Below, one piece after another: positions 1-7,604 of a stretch of 64,000 nt of DNA. Both the position numbers and the translations under genes were made by a program. Position 1 is the stretch's first letter; the number at the start of each line of letters is the position of its first letter. Source of the stretch: Streptomyces aureoverticillatus (GTDB taxonomy: Bacteria; Actinomycetota; Actinomycetes; Streptomycetales; Streptomycetaceae); the NCBI RefSeq assembly GCF_014649395.1, contig NZ_BMSY01000007.1, positions 248,001 through 312,000 of the forward strand, in the 5' to 3' direction. Below the pieces are notes generated by a model. It searched no databases. It saw only the letters and a list, made by a program, of their open reading frames with translations, and was not told the DNA's origin.

Positions 1-70
1 GGCGGCATACGCGGGTTCGCCGGACGCCGAACTGCTGCCGCCAGGCGGGCCGTTGGGGCGGTGGATCTGA
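1..70 (+). CDS. C-terminal end of an upstream gene (partial)
   Basis: Reading from base 2 gives 22 codons ending at the TGA at 68-70, with the peptide end AELLPPGGPLGRWI. This frame has the best third-position G/C content of the three here (18 of 22). It would overlap the GTG of the next gene by 10 bp, as in a tightly coupled operon. The rest lies outside the window, so no function can be given. It could also be chance, because the frame of the next gene is open back to base 1 as well. Confidence 0.4.
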   Translation, partial: AAYAGSPDAELLPPGGPLGRWI

Positions 71-918
71 CGCCGGGGCCCGACACGGGGCGCCCCTTCG
101 TGTTTCTGGCGAGGCCCGCGCTGTACGACGACACCACCACCCGGCTGCGCCCCGTCGGCGCCTGGGTGCGGCCCCGCGTGGCCGCCGCCGCGGCCTGTGT
201 CGTCCTCGGCCTCGGGCTCATCGGCGGTGCGGTGACCGGGAGTTGGCTGACCGGCGAGTCCGACGCGGCCGGCGGCTCGCGGGACGCGTACGTCGAGGCC
301 GGCGAGCTCTGGCACAGCGTGCCCGTCGACGAGCTGTTCCCGCCCTCGATCAAGGGCGAGGGCGCGGGCCCCGGCGGGGCCGACCGCACCTGGAACCGCG
401 TCGCCGTCGCCCCCGACAGCACCTGCAAGGACGCCTTCGACCCGCTGCTGCGCAAGGCCCTCGCCCCCGCGGGCTGCCTGCGCCTGCTGCGCGCCACGTA
501 CGCCGACGCCACCCGCAGCCATGTCACCACCGTGGGCCTGCTGTTCACCAAGGCCGACGCCGAGGCCATGCGCTCGCTGCGCACCCGGTTCACCGAGGAG
601 GGCCTCGACGCCCGGACGGACCTGATGCCCCGTCCGTACGCCGCCAAGGGCACCCCGGCCGCGGACTTCGGCGACCTCCAGCGCGCCACCTGGACCCTGT
701 CCGTGCTGCCCGACGCCCCCGTCGTCGCCTACGCCGTCTCCGGTTTCGCCGACGGCCGCGCCGTCACCGACCCGGAGCCCGCCGCCGAGGCGATGAAGGC
801 GGGCGCCACCTCCGCCCCCGCCCAGGCCGGCCTCGGCAACGACGCGAAGGGCATCGCCGACCGCGTCGAGCGCGGCCTGCGCAAGACCGTCACCGCGACC
901 ACGGAGAAGGCGTCGTGA
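61..918 (+). CDS. Single-pass membrane protein next to mycosin, function unknown
   Basis: The product is 285 aa. After about 40 cytoplasmic residues there is one hydrophobic segment at roughly 39-60 (AAAAACVVLGLGLIGG), then an extracellular domain of about 220 residues with paired cysteines (STCKD, AGCL). I do not recognise the domain. It lies 50 bp upstream of a mycosin-like protease, so a role in the same, possibly type VII-associated, exported system is a reasonable inference. The GTG at 61 has only a weak G-rich ribosome site, and the frame is open to the left window edge, so the start may lie further upstream. The long overlapping minus-strand and frame-3 ORFs here are codon-bias shadows. 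Confidence 0.7.
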   Translation: MDLTPGPDTGRPFVFLARPALYDDTTTRLRPVGAWVRPRVAAAAACVVLGLGLIGGAVTGSWLTGESDAAGGSRDAYVEAGELWHSVPVDELFPPSIKGEGAGPGGADRTWNRVAVAPDSTCKDAFDPLLRKALAPAGCLRLLRATYADATRSHVTTVGLLFTKADAEAMRSLRTRFTEEGLDARTDLMPRPYAAKGTPAADFGDLQRATWTLSVLPDAPVVAYAVSGFADGRAVTDPEPAAEAMKAGATSAPAQAGLGNDAKGIADRVERGLRKTVTATTEKAS

Positions 919-968
919 GGAGCGGCCAGGGAGAACGCGTCATGGGGCGCAGCCACGGAGAAGGCGCC

Positions 969-2144
969 ATGAGAACCCGTACGGTCGCGGTCACCGCGCT
1001 CGCCGCGGCGCTCGCCCTGCTGCCCGCCGCCGCCCCCGCGTACGCCGACGACGGCATCCGCGCCCAGCAGTGGGCCCTCGACGTGATGGGCACCGACCAG
1101 GCCTGGCGCACCACCAAGGGCGAGGGCGTCACCGTCGCCGTGCTCGACACCGGCGTCGACGCCTCGCACCCCGACCTGGCGGGCAACGTCCTGCCCGGCA
1201 AGGACATGGTCGGCTTCGGCGCCCGCAAGGGCGACCGGTCCTGGGCCCGGCACGGGACCGCCATGGCCGGGATCGTCGCGGGCCACGGACACGGCGACGG
1301 GCGCCGCGACGGCGTCCTCGGCATCGCCCCCGAGGCGCGGATCCTGCCGGTCCGGGTGATCCTCGAGGACGGCGACCCCGCCCGCAAGAAGGCCCGCTCC
1401 ACCCGCGGCAACGCCCTCGCCGAAGGCATCCGCTGGGCCGCCGACCACGGCGCGGACGTCATCAACCTCTCCCTCGGCGACGACTCCAAGTCCGCGCACC
1501 CCGAGCCGACGGAGGACGCCGCCGTCCAGTACGCCCTCAAGAAGGGTGCCGTCGTCGTCGCCTCCGCGGGCAACGGCGGCGAACGCGGCGACCACATCTC
1601 GTACCCCGCCGCGTACCCCGGAGTGATCGCCGCGACGGCCGTCGACAACAACGGCGCGCGGGCCTCCTTCTCCACCCGCCGCTGGTACGCCACCGTCAGC
1701 GCGCCCGGCGACGACATCGTGATCGCCGACCCCAACCGCAAGTACTACGAGGGCTGGGGCACCAGCGCGGCCTCCGCGTTCGTCTCGGGGGCGGTGGCCC
1801 TCATCCGCGCGGCCCACCCCGGACTCGGCCCCGCCGAGATCAAGGAACTCCTGCGGGACACCGCGCGAGACGCCCCGGCAGGGGGCCGCGACGACTCCCG
1901 GGGCTTCGGCCTCATCGACCCGGTCGCGGCGCTCGCCCGCGCCGGGAAGATCAAGCCGCAGTCGCTGCGGACGACGGCCCACGCCAAGAAGTACTTCGGC
2001 CCCGGCCCGGACAAGGAGTCCGACCACGAGGAACCCGCGGGCTGGATCGGCCCCGTGGCCGGAGGCCTCGGGGTGGCCCTCCTTGCGGCGGGCATCGTGC
2101 TGTGGCGGGGGCGGCCGACCCGTCGTCGCATGTCCGCGCGCTGA
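969..2144 (+). CDS. Mycosin-like S8 serine protease, membrane anchored
   Basis: This 391-aa secreted subtilisin-family protease starts with a signal peptide (residues 1-26, cleavage after AYA). The catalytic triad is visible: Asp60 in VAVLDTGVD, His95 in RHGTAMAG and Ser266 in GTSAAS, with oxyanion Asn202 in SAGNGG. A C-terminal membrane helix (about 361-379) is followed by an arginine-rich tail. Signal peptide, protease domain and C-terminal anchor together are the layout of type VII secretion mycosins (MycP), which act outside the membrane. The ATG at 969 has GGAG 8 bp upstream and gives the cleaner signal peptide; an ATG at 942 also has a ribosome site and would add nine residues. No EccC, EccD or WXG100 gene is visible in the window. 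Confidence 0.88.
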   Translation: MRTRTVAVTALAAALALLPAAAPAYADDGIRAQQWALDVMGTDQAWRTTKGEGVTVAVLDTGVDASHPDLAGNVLPGKDMVGFGARKGDRSWARHGTAMAGIVAGHGHGDGRRDGVLGIAPEARILPVRVILEDGDPARKKARSTRGNALAEGIRWAADHGADVINLSLGDDSKSAHPEPTEDAAVQYALKKGAVVVASAGNGGERGDHISYPAAYPGVIAATAVDNNGARASFSTRRWYATVSAPGDDIVIADPNRKYYEGWGTSAASAFVSGAVALIRAAHPGLGPAEIKELLRDTARDAPAGGRDDSRGFGLIDPVAALARAGKIKPQSLRTTAHAKKYFGPGPDKESDHEEPAGWIGPVAGGLGVALLAAGIVLWRGRPTRRRMSAR

Positions 2145-2160
2145 CGTTAGGGTCGGAGCC

Positions 2161-2892
2161 GTGGCGAACAAGAACATCCCCGACCCCGGCTTCTCCGACG
2201 ACGACGGGTCGGCCGACCCCGCCCTGAGCGCGGCACTCGCCGCCTGGGCCGACGACCGGACCGCGCACGGCCCGGTCCTGGAGGCCCTCGCCGGAGCACG
2301 GCTCCTCGTCCCCGTCGTCGCCGTACTCGGTGAGGTGGAAGAAGACGAGAACGGGCTGCGGCGCGAGAAGACCAGCGACATGGCGGTCCCCACCCTCAAG
2401 GCGGGCCACCGCACCGCCCTGCCCGCCTTCACCTCCACCGAGGCCCTCGCCCTGTGGGACCCCGAGGCCCGTCCCGTCGCCGTACCGATGCACCAGGCGC
2501 TCCAGGCCGCGGCCCACGAGAAGGCCGACACGATCGTCCTCGACCTCGCGGGTCCCGTCCCGTACGAGCTGAACCGTCCCGCCCTGATCGCCCTCGCCGA
2601 GGGCCGCCGCAGCTCCGACGCGCTCACGGACCCCGCCGTCACCGCCGCCGTCCGCGCCGCCGTCGCCGCTGAGCCCGCCGTGCTCCGCGCCCACCTCGGC
2701 CCCGGCGCGGCGGACGGCACCCTGGCGCTGGTCCTGGACCCGGCCGCCGCCCCGGCCGCGGCCGCCCAGCGCGTCGCCGAGGCCCTCGCCGCCGACGAAA
2801 CGCTGAGGGCCCGCCTGGTGCGCGGCCTCGACCTGGCACTCCTGCCGGCCGAGGCGACACCACCGGGCGAGCCCTTGTACGTACGTGGCTGA
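2161..2892 (+). CDS. SseB family protein
   Basis: The product is 243 aa and resembles the SseB N-terminal domain family: a compact alpha/beta protein with the pattern 'LLVPVVA...GEVEED...VPTLKAG...ALPAFTSTEALALWDP'. No membrane segments or signal are present. The GTG at 2161 has GGAG about 5 bp upstream and lies 16 bp after the protease stop. Function in actinomycetes is not established; the family name comes from an enterobacterial protein with serine-sensitivity phenotypes. The C-terminal half is rich in alanine and has no recognisable motif. It lies just before DUF1844 and infC, a neighbourhood that seems conserved in streptomycetes as far as I recall. Confidence 0.8.
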   Translation: MANKNIPDPGFSDDDGSADPALSAALAAWADDRTAHGPVLEALAGARLLVPVVAVLGEVEEDENGLRREKTSDMAVPTLKAGHRTALPAFTSTEALALWDPEARPVAVPMHQALQAAAHEKADTIVLDLAGPVPYELNRPALIALAEGRRSSDALTDPAVTAAVRAAVAAEPAVLRAHLGPGAADGTLALVLDPAAAPAAAAQRVAEALAADETLRARLVRGLDLALLPAEATPPGEPLYVRG

Positions 2893-2950
2893 CGCACCGC
2901 GTTCTACGTGCGCGGCTGACGCACCGCGACGGCACGCGGCGCGCGGGCGG

Positions 2951-3337
2951 TCAGCCGAAGACCGGCCCCGTGTACTTCTCGCCGGGGCCCTGCCCGGGCT
3001 CGTCCGGCACCAGCGACGCCTCGCGGAACGCGAGCTGCAGCGACTTCAGGCCGTCCCGCAGCGGCGCCGCGTGGAAGGAGCTGATCTCCGTCGCGCTCGC
3101 GTCCATCAGGCCGGCCAGGGCCTGGATCAGCTTGCGGGCCTCGTCCAGGTCCTTGTGGGCCTCGCCCTCCTCGGCGAGGCCGAGGTTCACCGCCGCCGCG
3201 CTCATCAGGTGCACCGCGACCGTCGTGATCACCTCGACCGCGGGGACGTCCGCGATGTCGCGGGTCATGGCGTCGAAGCCGGGGCTCTGGGGTGCGTCGT
3301 GGGGTGCGGGGGTGGCCGCGGGGCTCGTGTCACTCAT
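2951..3337 (-). CDS. DUF1844 domain protein
   Basis: The product is 128 aa with a disordered, Pro/Ala-rich N-terminus (about 1-20) and one small helical domain: 'VPAVEVITTVAVHLMSAAAVNLGL', a DLDEAR helix, then LIQALAGLMDAS. This matches the DUF1844 family, small cytoplasmic proteins of unknown function usually found next to infC in actinobacteria. It starts at ATG 3337 and is divergent from the infC operon. The shared 359-bp region upstream holds the promoters and leader of both transcription units. Confidence 0.85.
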   Translation of the reverse strand: MSDTSPAATPAPHDAPQSPGFDAMTRDIADVPAVEVITTVAVHLMSAAAVNLGLAEEGEAHKDLDEARKLIQALAGLMDASATEISSFHAAPLRDGLKSLQLAFREASLVPDEPGQGPGEKYTGPVFG

Positions 3338-3696
3338 GCCCTCACCCTAGAGCCGTGTCCCGGCCGTTCGCCCCACCCCCCGGGACCTGCTAACCTTGTG
3401 TAACGACCGGCCGGACACCTGCGTGCCAACGCGGGATCCGGCCCACAAGTGGAGGCTCCGATCTCCCACCTGACCGCTCCCCGGAGCGGTGGGTCACCGG
3501 TCAGGCGGACGCCGCGCAATGCGCGATGGACCGCCCGATGCGCCCCGCGATCACCGCGGAGGTGCTCCGGTAGGTATGTGGAGCCCCTCCTGTGATCGGT
3601 CCGGGGCATTTTTTGCGTCCCGGCGCGGTTGGTCCAGAAAACAGACGTAACGCGGCTGTCCGCCAGACGGTCGCGTGGTGCTACCGAGGAGGATCC
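3338..3696 (+). promoter_or_regulatory. infC leader region with hairpins and attenuator-like structure
   Basis: This 359-bp stretch separates the divergent DUF1844 and infC genes. A plausible -10 (taacct, 3391-3396) has only a weak -35. The transcribed leader would be about 290 nt. It contains a strong hairpin (accgctcc / ggagcggt, about 3473-3490) nested in a larger cctgaccg / cggtcagg pairing, and then a U-tract hairpin at 3583-3614. The length, the alternative pairings and the rare start codon downstream suggest autoregulation of the infC operon, but no known leader class was recognised. Confidence 0.6.
3583..3614 (+). terminator. Attenuator-like hairpin with U-tract in infC leader
   Basis: GCCCC at 3583-3587 pairs with GGGGC at 3603-3607, with an inner CC/GG pair, and is followed directly by ATTTTTTG. 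U-tracts of this length are rare in this genome. It lies about 80 bp before the infC ribosome site and inside the leader, so it is a candidate attenuator. A GTG at 3592 that opens the infC frame lies in the loop and is unlikely to be the start. Confidence 0.6.
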
Positions 3697-4359
3697 ATCA
3701 GCGCCGAGCCCCGCATCAACGACCGGATTCGCGTTCCCGAGGTGCGACTTGTCGGTCCCAGCGGCGAGCAGGTCGGGATTGTTCCGCTTGCCAAGGCCCT
3801 GGAGCTTGCGCAGGAGTACGACCTGGACCTGGTCGAGGTCGCGGCGAACGCCCGTCCGCCCGTGTGCAAGCTCATGGACTACGGGAAGTTCAAGTACGAG
3901 TCGGCCATGAAGGCCCGTGAGGCGCGCAAGAACCAGGCGCACACGGTCATCAAGGAGATGAAGCTCCGGCCGAAGATCGACCCGCACGACTACGACACCA
4001 AGAAGGGTCACGTCGTCCGGTTCCTCAAGCAGGGCGACAAGGTCAAGATCACGATCATGTTCCGTGGTCGCGAGCAGTCCCGTCCGGAGCTCGGCTTCCG
4101 GCTGCTGCAGCGGCTCGCGGAGGACGTCCAGGACCTCGGGTTCATCGAGTCGAACCCGAAGCAGGACGGCCGCAACATGATCATGGTTCTCGGTCCGCAC
4201 AAGAAGAAGACCGAGGCGATGGCCGAGGCCCGTGAGGCCCAGGCGGCTCGTAAGGCGGAGGCGAAGGCCAACCCCGGCAAGTCGCAGAACGCCGCCGAGG
4301 AGGAGCTTTCCGAAGCCCCCGCCGAGGAGGCCCCGGCCGAGGCTTCTGCCGAGGCCTGA
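3697..4359 (+). CDS. infC: Translation initiation factor IF-3
   Basis: The product (220 aa) binds the 30S subunit, checks start codon and initiator tRNA pairing, and prevents premature 50S joining. The N-terminal domain starts at AEPRINDRIR and runs to about residue 75; the linker and C-terminal domain carry KEMKLRPKID and FRGRE; an acidic Ala/Glu-rich tail (about 185-220) is typical of actinobacterial IF-3. The chosen start is ATC at 3697: AGGAGG at 3687-3692 is perfectly placed, and conserved sequence begins two codons later. Non-AUG starts (AUU in E. coli) are the known basis of IF-3 autoregulation. In-frame GTG at 3592 would add 35 unconserved residues and lies in a terminator-like hairpin. 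First gene of the infC-rpmI-rplT operon. Confidence 0.93.
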   Translation: MSAEPRINDRIRVPEVRLVGPSGEQVGIVPLAKALELAQEYDLDLVEVAANARPPVCKLMDYGKFKYESAMKAREARKNQAHTVIKEMKLRPKIDPHDYDTKKGHVVRFLKQGDKVKITIMFRGREQSRPELGFRLLQRLAEDVQDLGFIESNPKQDGRNMIMVLGPHKKKTEAMAEAREAQAARKAEAKANPGKSQNAAEEELSEAPAEEAPAEASAEA

Positions 4360-4464
4360 TCCCCGGACGCGAGTCCAGGGATGCCAATCGAACACATGAC
4401 GCTCCCGGATGCCCGGTTTCACGACCGGGCATCGGAGTGCCACTGACGAGGAGAGAACGGCGCT

Positions 4465-4659
4465 ATGCCGAAGAACAAGACGCACAGCGGTGCCAGCAAG
4501 CGCTTCAAGGTCACCGGCTCCGGCAAGGTGCTCCGCGAGCGCGCCGGCAAGCGCCACCTGCTCGAGCACAAGTCGTCCCGTCTGACGCGTCGCCTCACCG
4601 GCAACGCCGAGATGGCCCCGGGCGACGCCAAGAAGATCAAGAAGCTTCTCGGCAAGTGA
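4465..4659 (+). CDS. rpmI: 50S ribosomal protein bL35
   Basis: The 64-aa product has the complete bL35 pattern: MPKNKTHSGASKRFKVTGSG at the start, then KRHLLEHKSSRLTRRL and a C-terminal KKIKKLLGK. It is a small basic protein of the large ribosomal subunit. GAGGAGAG lies about 10 bp before the ATG. It sits 105 bp after infC and 96 bp before rplT, the standard gene order, and is expected to be cotranscribed with both. Confidence 0.97.
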   Translation: MPKNKTHSGASKRFKVTGSGKVLRERAGKRHLLEHKSSRLTRRLTGNAEMAPGDAKKIKKLLGK

Positions 4660-4755
4660 GTCCGGGCGCGCGGCGCGCGCCTGATCTCTGACCGGGACCC
4701 AATCGATACCGGGTCGTGTGAGTCCAACCACGGCCCCGCTACAAGGAGTTAACAA

Positions 4756-5139
4756 GTGGCACGCGTCAAGCGGGCAGTCAACGCCCACAAGAAGCGTCGG
4801 GCGATCCTCGAGCAGGCCAGCGGCTACCGCGGCCAGCGGTCGCGCCTGTACCGCAAGGCGAAGGAGCAGGTCACCCACTCCCTCGTCTACAACTACAACG
4901 ACCGCAAGAAGCGCAAGGGCGACTTCCGTCAGCTGTGGATCCAGCGCATCAACGCCGCTGCCCGCGCCAACGGCATCACCTACAACCGCTTCATCCAGGG
5001 TCTGAAGGCCGCCAACATCGAGGTGGACCGCAAGATCCTCGCCGAGCTGGCCGTGAACGACGCGAACGCCTTCGCGGCGCTCGTCGAGGTGGCCCAGAAG
5101 GCGCTGCCGTCGGACGTCAACGCCCCCAAGGCTGCGTGA
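4756..5139 (+). CDS. rplT: 50S ribosomal protein bL20
   Basis: The 127-aa product has the long basic N-terminal extension (ARVKRAVNAHKKRRAILEQA) and the globular region with NYNDRKKRKGDFRQLWIQRI and NRFIQGLKAANIEVDRK, as expected for bL20, an early-assembly 23S rRNA binding protein. In several bacteria bL20 also represses its own operon through a leader structure; whether that occurs here is unknown. The GTG at 4756 follows AAGGAGTTAACAA. A strong terminator hairpin lies 28 bp after the stop. Confidence 0.97.
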   Translation: MARVKRAVNAHKKRRAILEQASGYRGQRSRLYRKAKEQVTHSLVYNYNDRKKRKGDFRQLWIQRINAAARANGITYNRFIQGLKAANIEVDRKILAELAVNDANAFAALVEVAQKALPSDVNAPKAA

Positions 5140-5166
5140 CGTTCGCACTGGGCTTGAGCCGTGACC

Positions 5167-5196
5167 GGACCCGCAGGCCGATGGGCCTGCGGGTCC
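5167..5196 (+). terminator. Terminator of the infC-rpmI-rplT operon
   Basis: A perfect 13-bp stem (ggacccgcaggcc / ggcctgcgggtcc) with the loop gatg starts 28 bp after the rplT stop. It has no long U-tract, which is usual for streptomycete terminators. Confidence 0.88.
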
Positions 5197-5304
5197 CGTC
5201 GCGTTCGGCCCGCGGCCCGCTCTTTCGCTGCGCGTCGCCTTCCGTCGTTCGGCACCGCCGGTCGTGTTCGTTCCGGCTGAGCGCCGTCGCGGCGGTGAAA
5301 GGAA

Positions 5305-5343
5305 CCCGCCCCTCGGCGGGAGAAGTGCCCGCCTCGCGGCGGG
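5305..5343 (+). other. Two tandem CCCGCC-N4-GGCGGG hairpins upstream of the RNA methyltransferase
   Basis: CCCGCC-cctc-GGCGGG (5305-5320) is followed 7 bp later by CCCGCC-tcgc-GGCGGG (5328-5343). Both are perfect 6-bp stems with tetraloops, within 40 bp upstream of the ATG at 5381. They could be leader structures or leftover interspersed repeats. Confidence 0.5.
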
Positions 5344-5380
5344 TGAGATGCCCCAATTCCGTACCCCTGAAAGCGACTTG

Positions 5381-6238
5381 ATGGCCATCAGCCCGGACCT
5401 GATCTCTCCGCGGTCCCCCCGCGTCACCGCTGCGCGGCGGCTTGCCAAGCGGAACTTTCGTGGGAAGGAGCGGCTGTTCCTCGCGGAGGGGCCGCAGGCC
5501 GTGCGGGAGGCCGCCGGGCATCGCGGGGGCGGGGAGCCCACGCTGGTGGAGCTGTTCGCGACCGTCGAGGCCGCGGAGCGGTACGCGGACATCGTGGGCG
5601 CCGCCCGGGACGTCGGCGCGCGCGTGCACCTCGCCGACGAGAGCGTCATCGCCGACATTTCCACGACCGTGACCCCGCAGGGGCTCGTCGGTGTGTGCCG
5701 GTTCCTCGACGTGCCGTTCGCGGAGATCCTCGCCGGGCGGCCCAAACTCGTCGCCGTGCTCGCCCACGTACGCGACCCGGGGAACGCCGGGACCGTGCTG
5801 CGCTGCGCCGACGCCGCCGGAGCCGACGCCGTGGTCCTCACCGACGCGTCCGTCGACCTCTACAACCCCAAGGCCGTGCGCGCCTCGGTCGGCTCGCACT
5901 TCCATCTGCCGGTCGCCGTGGGTGTCCCCGTCGAGGAAGCCGTACGAGGGCTGAAGGGCGCGGGTGTGCGGGTGCTCGCCGCGGACGGCGCGGGCGAGGA
6001 CGACCTCGACGCCGAGCTGGACCAGGGCACCATGGGCACCGAGACCGCCTGGATCTTCGGCAACGAGGCCTGGGGGCTCCCGGAGGAGACCCGCGCACTC
6101 GCCGACGCGGTGGTGCGCGTTCCGATCCACGGGAGCGCCGAGAGCTTGAACCTCGCGACGGCGGCAGCCGTATGCCTCTATGCGTCCGCCCGTGCACAGC
6201 GCGCCGCCGGAGGGTGCCGCTCCGTCACCCTCGGCTAG
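5381..6238 (+). CDS. TrmH/SpoU family RNA 2'-O-methyltransferase
   Basis: The 285-aa product has an N-terminal RNA-substrate-binding domain (RLAKRNFRGKERLFLAEGPQ, residues about 18-90) and a C-terminal knotted SPOUT methyltransferase domain: AHVRDPGNAGTVLRCADAAG (motif 1), IFGNEAWGLPEE (motif 2) and IPIHGSAESLNLATAAAVCLY-like motif 3. It should transfer a methyl group from S-adenosylmethionine to a ribose 2'-OH in rRNA or tRNA. The target nucleotide cannot be told from sequence. The ATG at 5381 is chosen because homologous sequence begins there; an ATG at 5348 in the same frame is also possible. A second SpoU-type gene lies at 59351. Confidence 0.9.
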   Translation: MAISPDLISPRSPRVTAARRLAKRNFRGKERLFLAEGPQAVREAAGHRGGGEPTLVELFATVEAAERYADIVGAARDVGARVHLADESVIADISTTVTPQGLVGVCRFLDVPFAEILAGRPKLVAVLAHVRDPGNAGTVLRCADAAGADAVVLTDASVDLYNPKAVRASVGSHFHLPVAVGVPVEEAVRGLKGAGVRVLAADGAGEDDLDAELDQGTMGTETAWIFGNEAWGLPEETRALADAVVRVPIHGSAESLNLATAAAVCLYASARAQRAAGGCRSVTLG

Positions 6239-6295
6239 TAGTGTGTCGGGCTCACAGGCCCACTGCGCCGGTTCCGAGAGGCGGGGATAGCGGGA

Positions 6296-7444
6296 ATGAG
6301 CGTCGGCACGAGCAGATCACCGGGAGTGCGGGACCTCCTGTGCCCGCCCGCGGGCCACGCGGGACCGGCGGGCCCGGGCCCCGGAGAGCTCGGCATCGAC
6401 CCGGACGACCTGCCCGACGGCCTGGTCGTGGCCGACGAGACGGGGCGCGTCATCTGCTTCAACGCCGCCGCGGCCCGCATCACCGCAGTCCGCGCCGCCG
6501 ACGCGCTGGGCAGGTCCATCGAGCGCGCCCTGCCGCTGGAGGACCTCGAAGGGCGCCGCTGGTGGCAGATCACCGATCCCTACGGCGGGCTCGCCACCCG
6601 AGTCGCCCAGCCCGAGCGGAATCTGCTGCTGCCCGGCGGCCGCGAAGTGCTGGTGTCCGCGCGGTACGTCCGGACCCGGCCGACCGGCCCGCTGCGCCGC
6701 CTCGTCGTCTCCCTGCGTGACACCGAGGCCCGGCGCCGCACCGAGCGCAGCCACGCCGAGCTGATCGCCACCGTCGCCCATGAACTGCGCTCACCGCTGA
6801 CGTCCGTCAAGGGCTTCACGGCGACGCTGCTCGCCAAGTGGGAGCGCTTCACCGACGACCAGAAGAAGCTGATGCTGGAGACCGTGGACGCGGACGCGAA
6901 CCGCGTGACCCGGCTGATCGCCGAGCTGCTCGACATCTCGCGGATCGACTCCGGCCGCCTCGAACTGCGCCGGCAGCCCGTCGACATCGGCGCCGCCGTG
7001 GGCCGGCACATCCAGGCCCACGTCGCCGCAGGCCAGGACGCGGACCGCTTCCTCGTCCGGCTCCAGCAGCCCCTGCCCGATCTGTGGGCCGACCCGGACA
7101 AGATCGATCAGGTGCTGAGCAACCTCCTGGAAAACGCGGTGCGGCACGGCGAGGGAACGGTCACCATTGATGTGGCGCCCTCGCCGTCCCTGCGGGTGCG
7201 GGGAGCGGCCGACACCGCGGTCACCGTCAGCGACGAGGGATCCGGCATTCCGGAGGAGTCGATGAGCCGCGTCTTCACCCGCTTCTGGCGGGGCAGCAAA
7301 CGCGGCGGGACGGGACTGGGGTTGTACATCGTGAAGGGCATCGTGGAGGCGCACGGCGGGCGGATCACCGTCGGCCGCGCGGCGAGCGGCGGCGCCCAGT
7401 TCCGATTTACGTTGCCCGTGGGGGCTCCGGCGTATCTCCAGTGA
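6296..7444 (+). CDS. Soluble PAS-domain sensor histidine kinase (orphan)
   Basis: The 382-aa product has no membrane segment. After about 35 disordered residues comes a PAS domain (about 36-140: LPDGLVVADETGRVICFNAA), then HisKA with H-box VAHELRSPL (phospho-acceptor His162), and HATPase_c with the N-box NLLENAVRHGEG, G1 SDEGSGIPEE, F-box FTRFWRG and G2 GGTGLGLYIVKGIV. It is therefore a complete cytoplasmic kinase sensing an internal signal through PAS. No response regulator gene is next to it. It lies between an RNA methyltransferase and pheS, so its partner must be elsewhere. Confidence 0.92.
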   Translation: MSVGTSRSPGVRDLLCPPAGHAGPAGPGPGELGIDPDDLPDGLVVADETGRVICFNAAAARITAVRAADALGRSIERALPLEDLEGRRWWQITDPYGGLATRVAQPERNLLLPGGREVLVSARYVRTRPTGPLRRLVVSLRDTEARRRTERSHAELIATVAHELRSPLTSVKGFTATLLAKWERFTDDQKKLMLETVDADANRVTRLIAELLDISRIDSGRLELRRQPVDIGAAVGRHIQAHVAAGQDADRFLVRLQQPLPDLWADPDKIDQVLSNLLENAVRHGEGTVTIDVAPSPSLRVRGAADTAVTVSDEGSGIPEESMSRVFTRFWRGSKRGGTGLGLYIVKGIVEAHGGRITVGRAASGGAQFRFTLPVGAPAYLQ

Positions 7445-7604
7445 TCGCCGTCCGAGCAGCCCGCGGGCGCATCCGTTCACCGCACCCCCGTTAGACTCGG
7501 TCGTTGGCACCTTTGTGTCCCCATTTTCGGGACGATCTCAGGACCAGTCGTCTCCGACTCGTTGACGGGGACCATCCGCCAGCCAACCGGAAGTACGGGA
7601 AGAG

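Noticed and set aside
3592..3696. GTG at 3592 as the infC start
   Set aside because: It lies in the loop of a U-tract hairpin, has no ribosome site, and adds 35 unconserved residues; ATC 3697 has a perfectly placed AGGAGG.
7445..7604. T-box or Phe-rich leader peptide upstream of pheST
   Set aside because: No T-box sequence and no run of Phe codons; the one short ORF (GTG at about 7514) has a single Phe.
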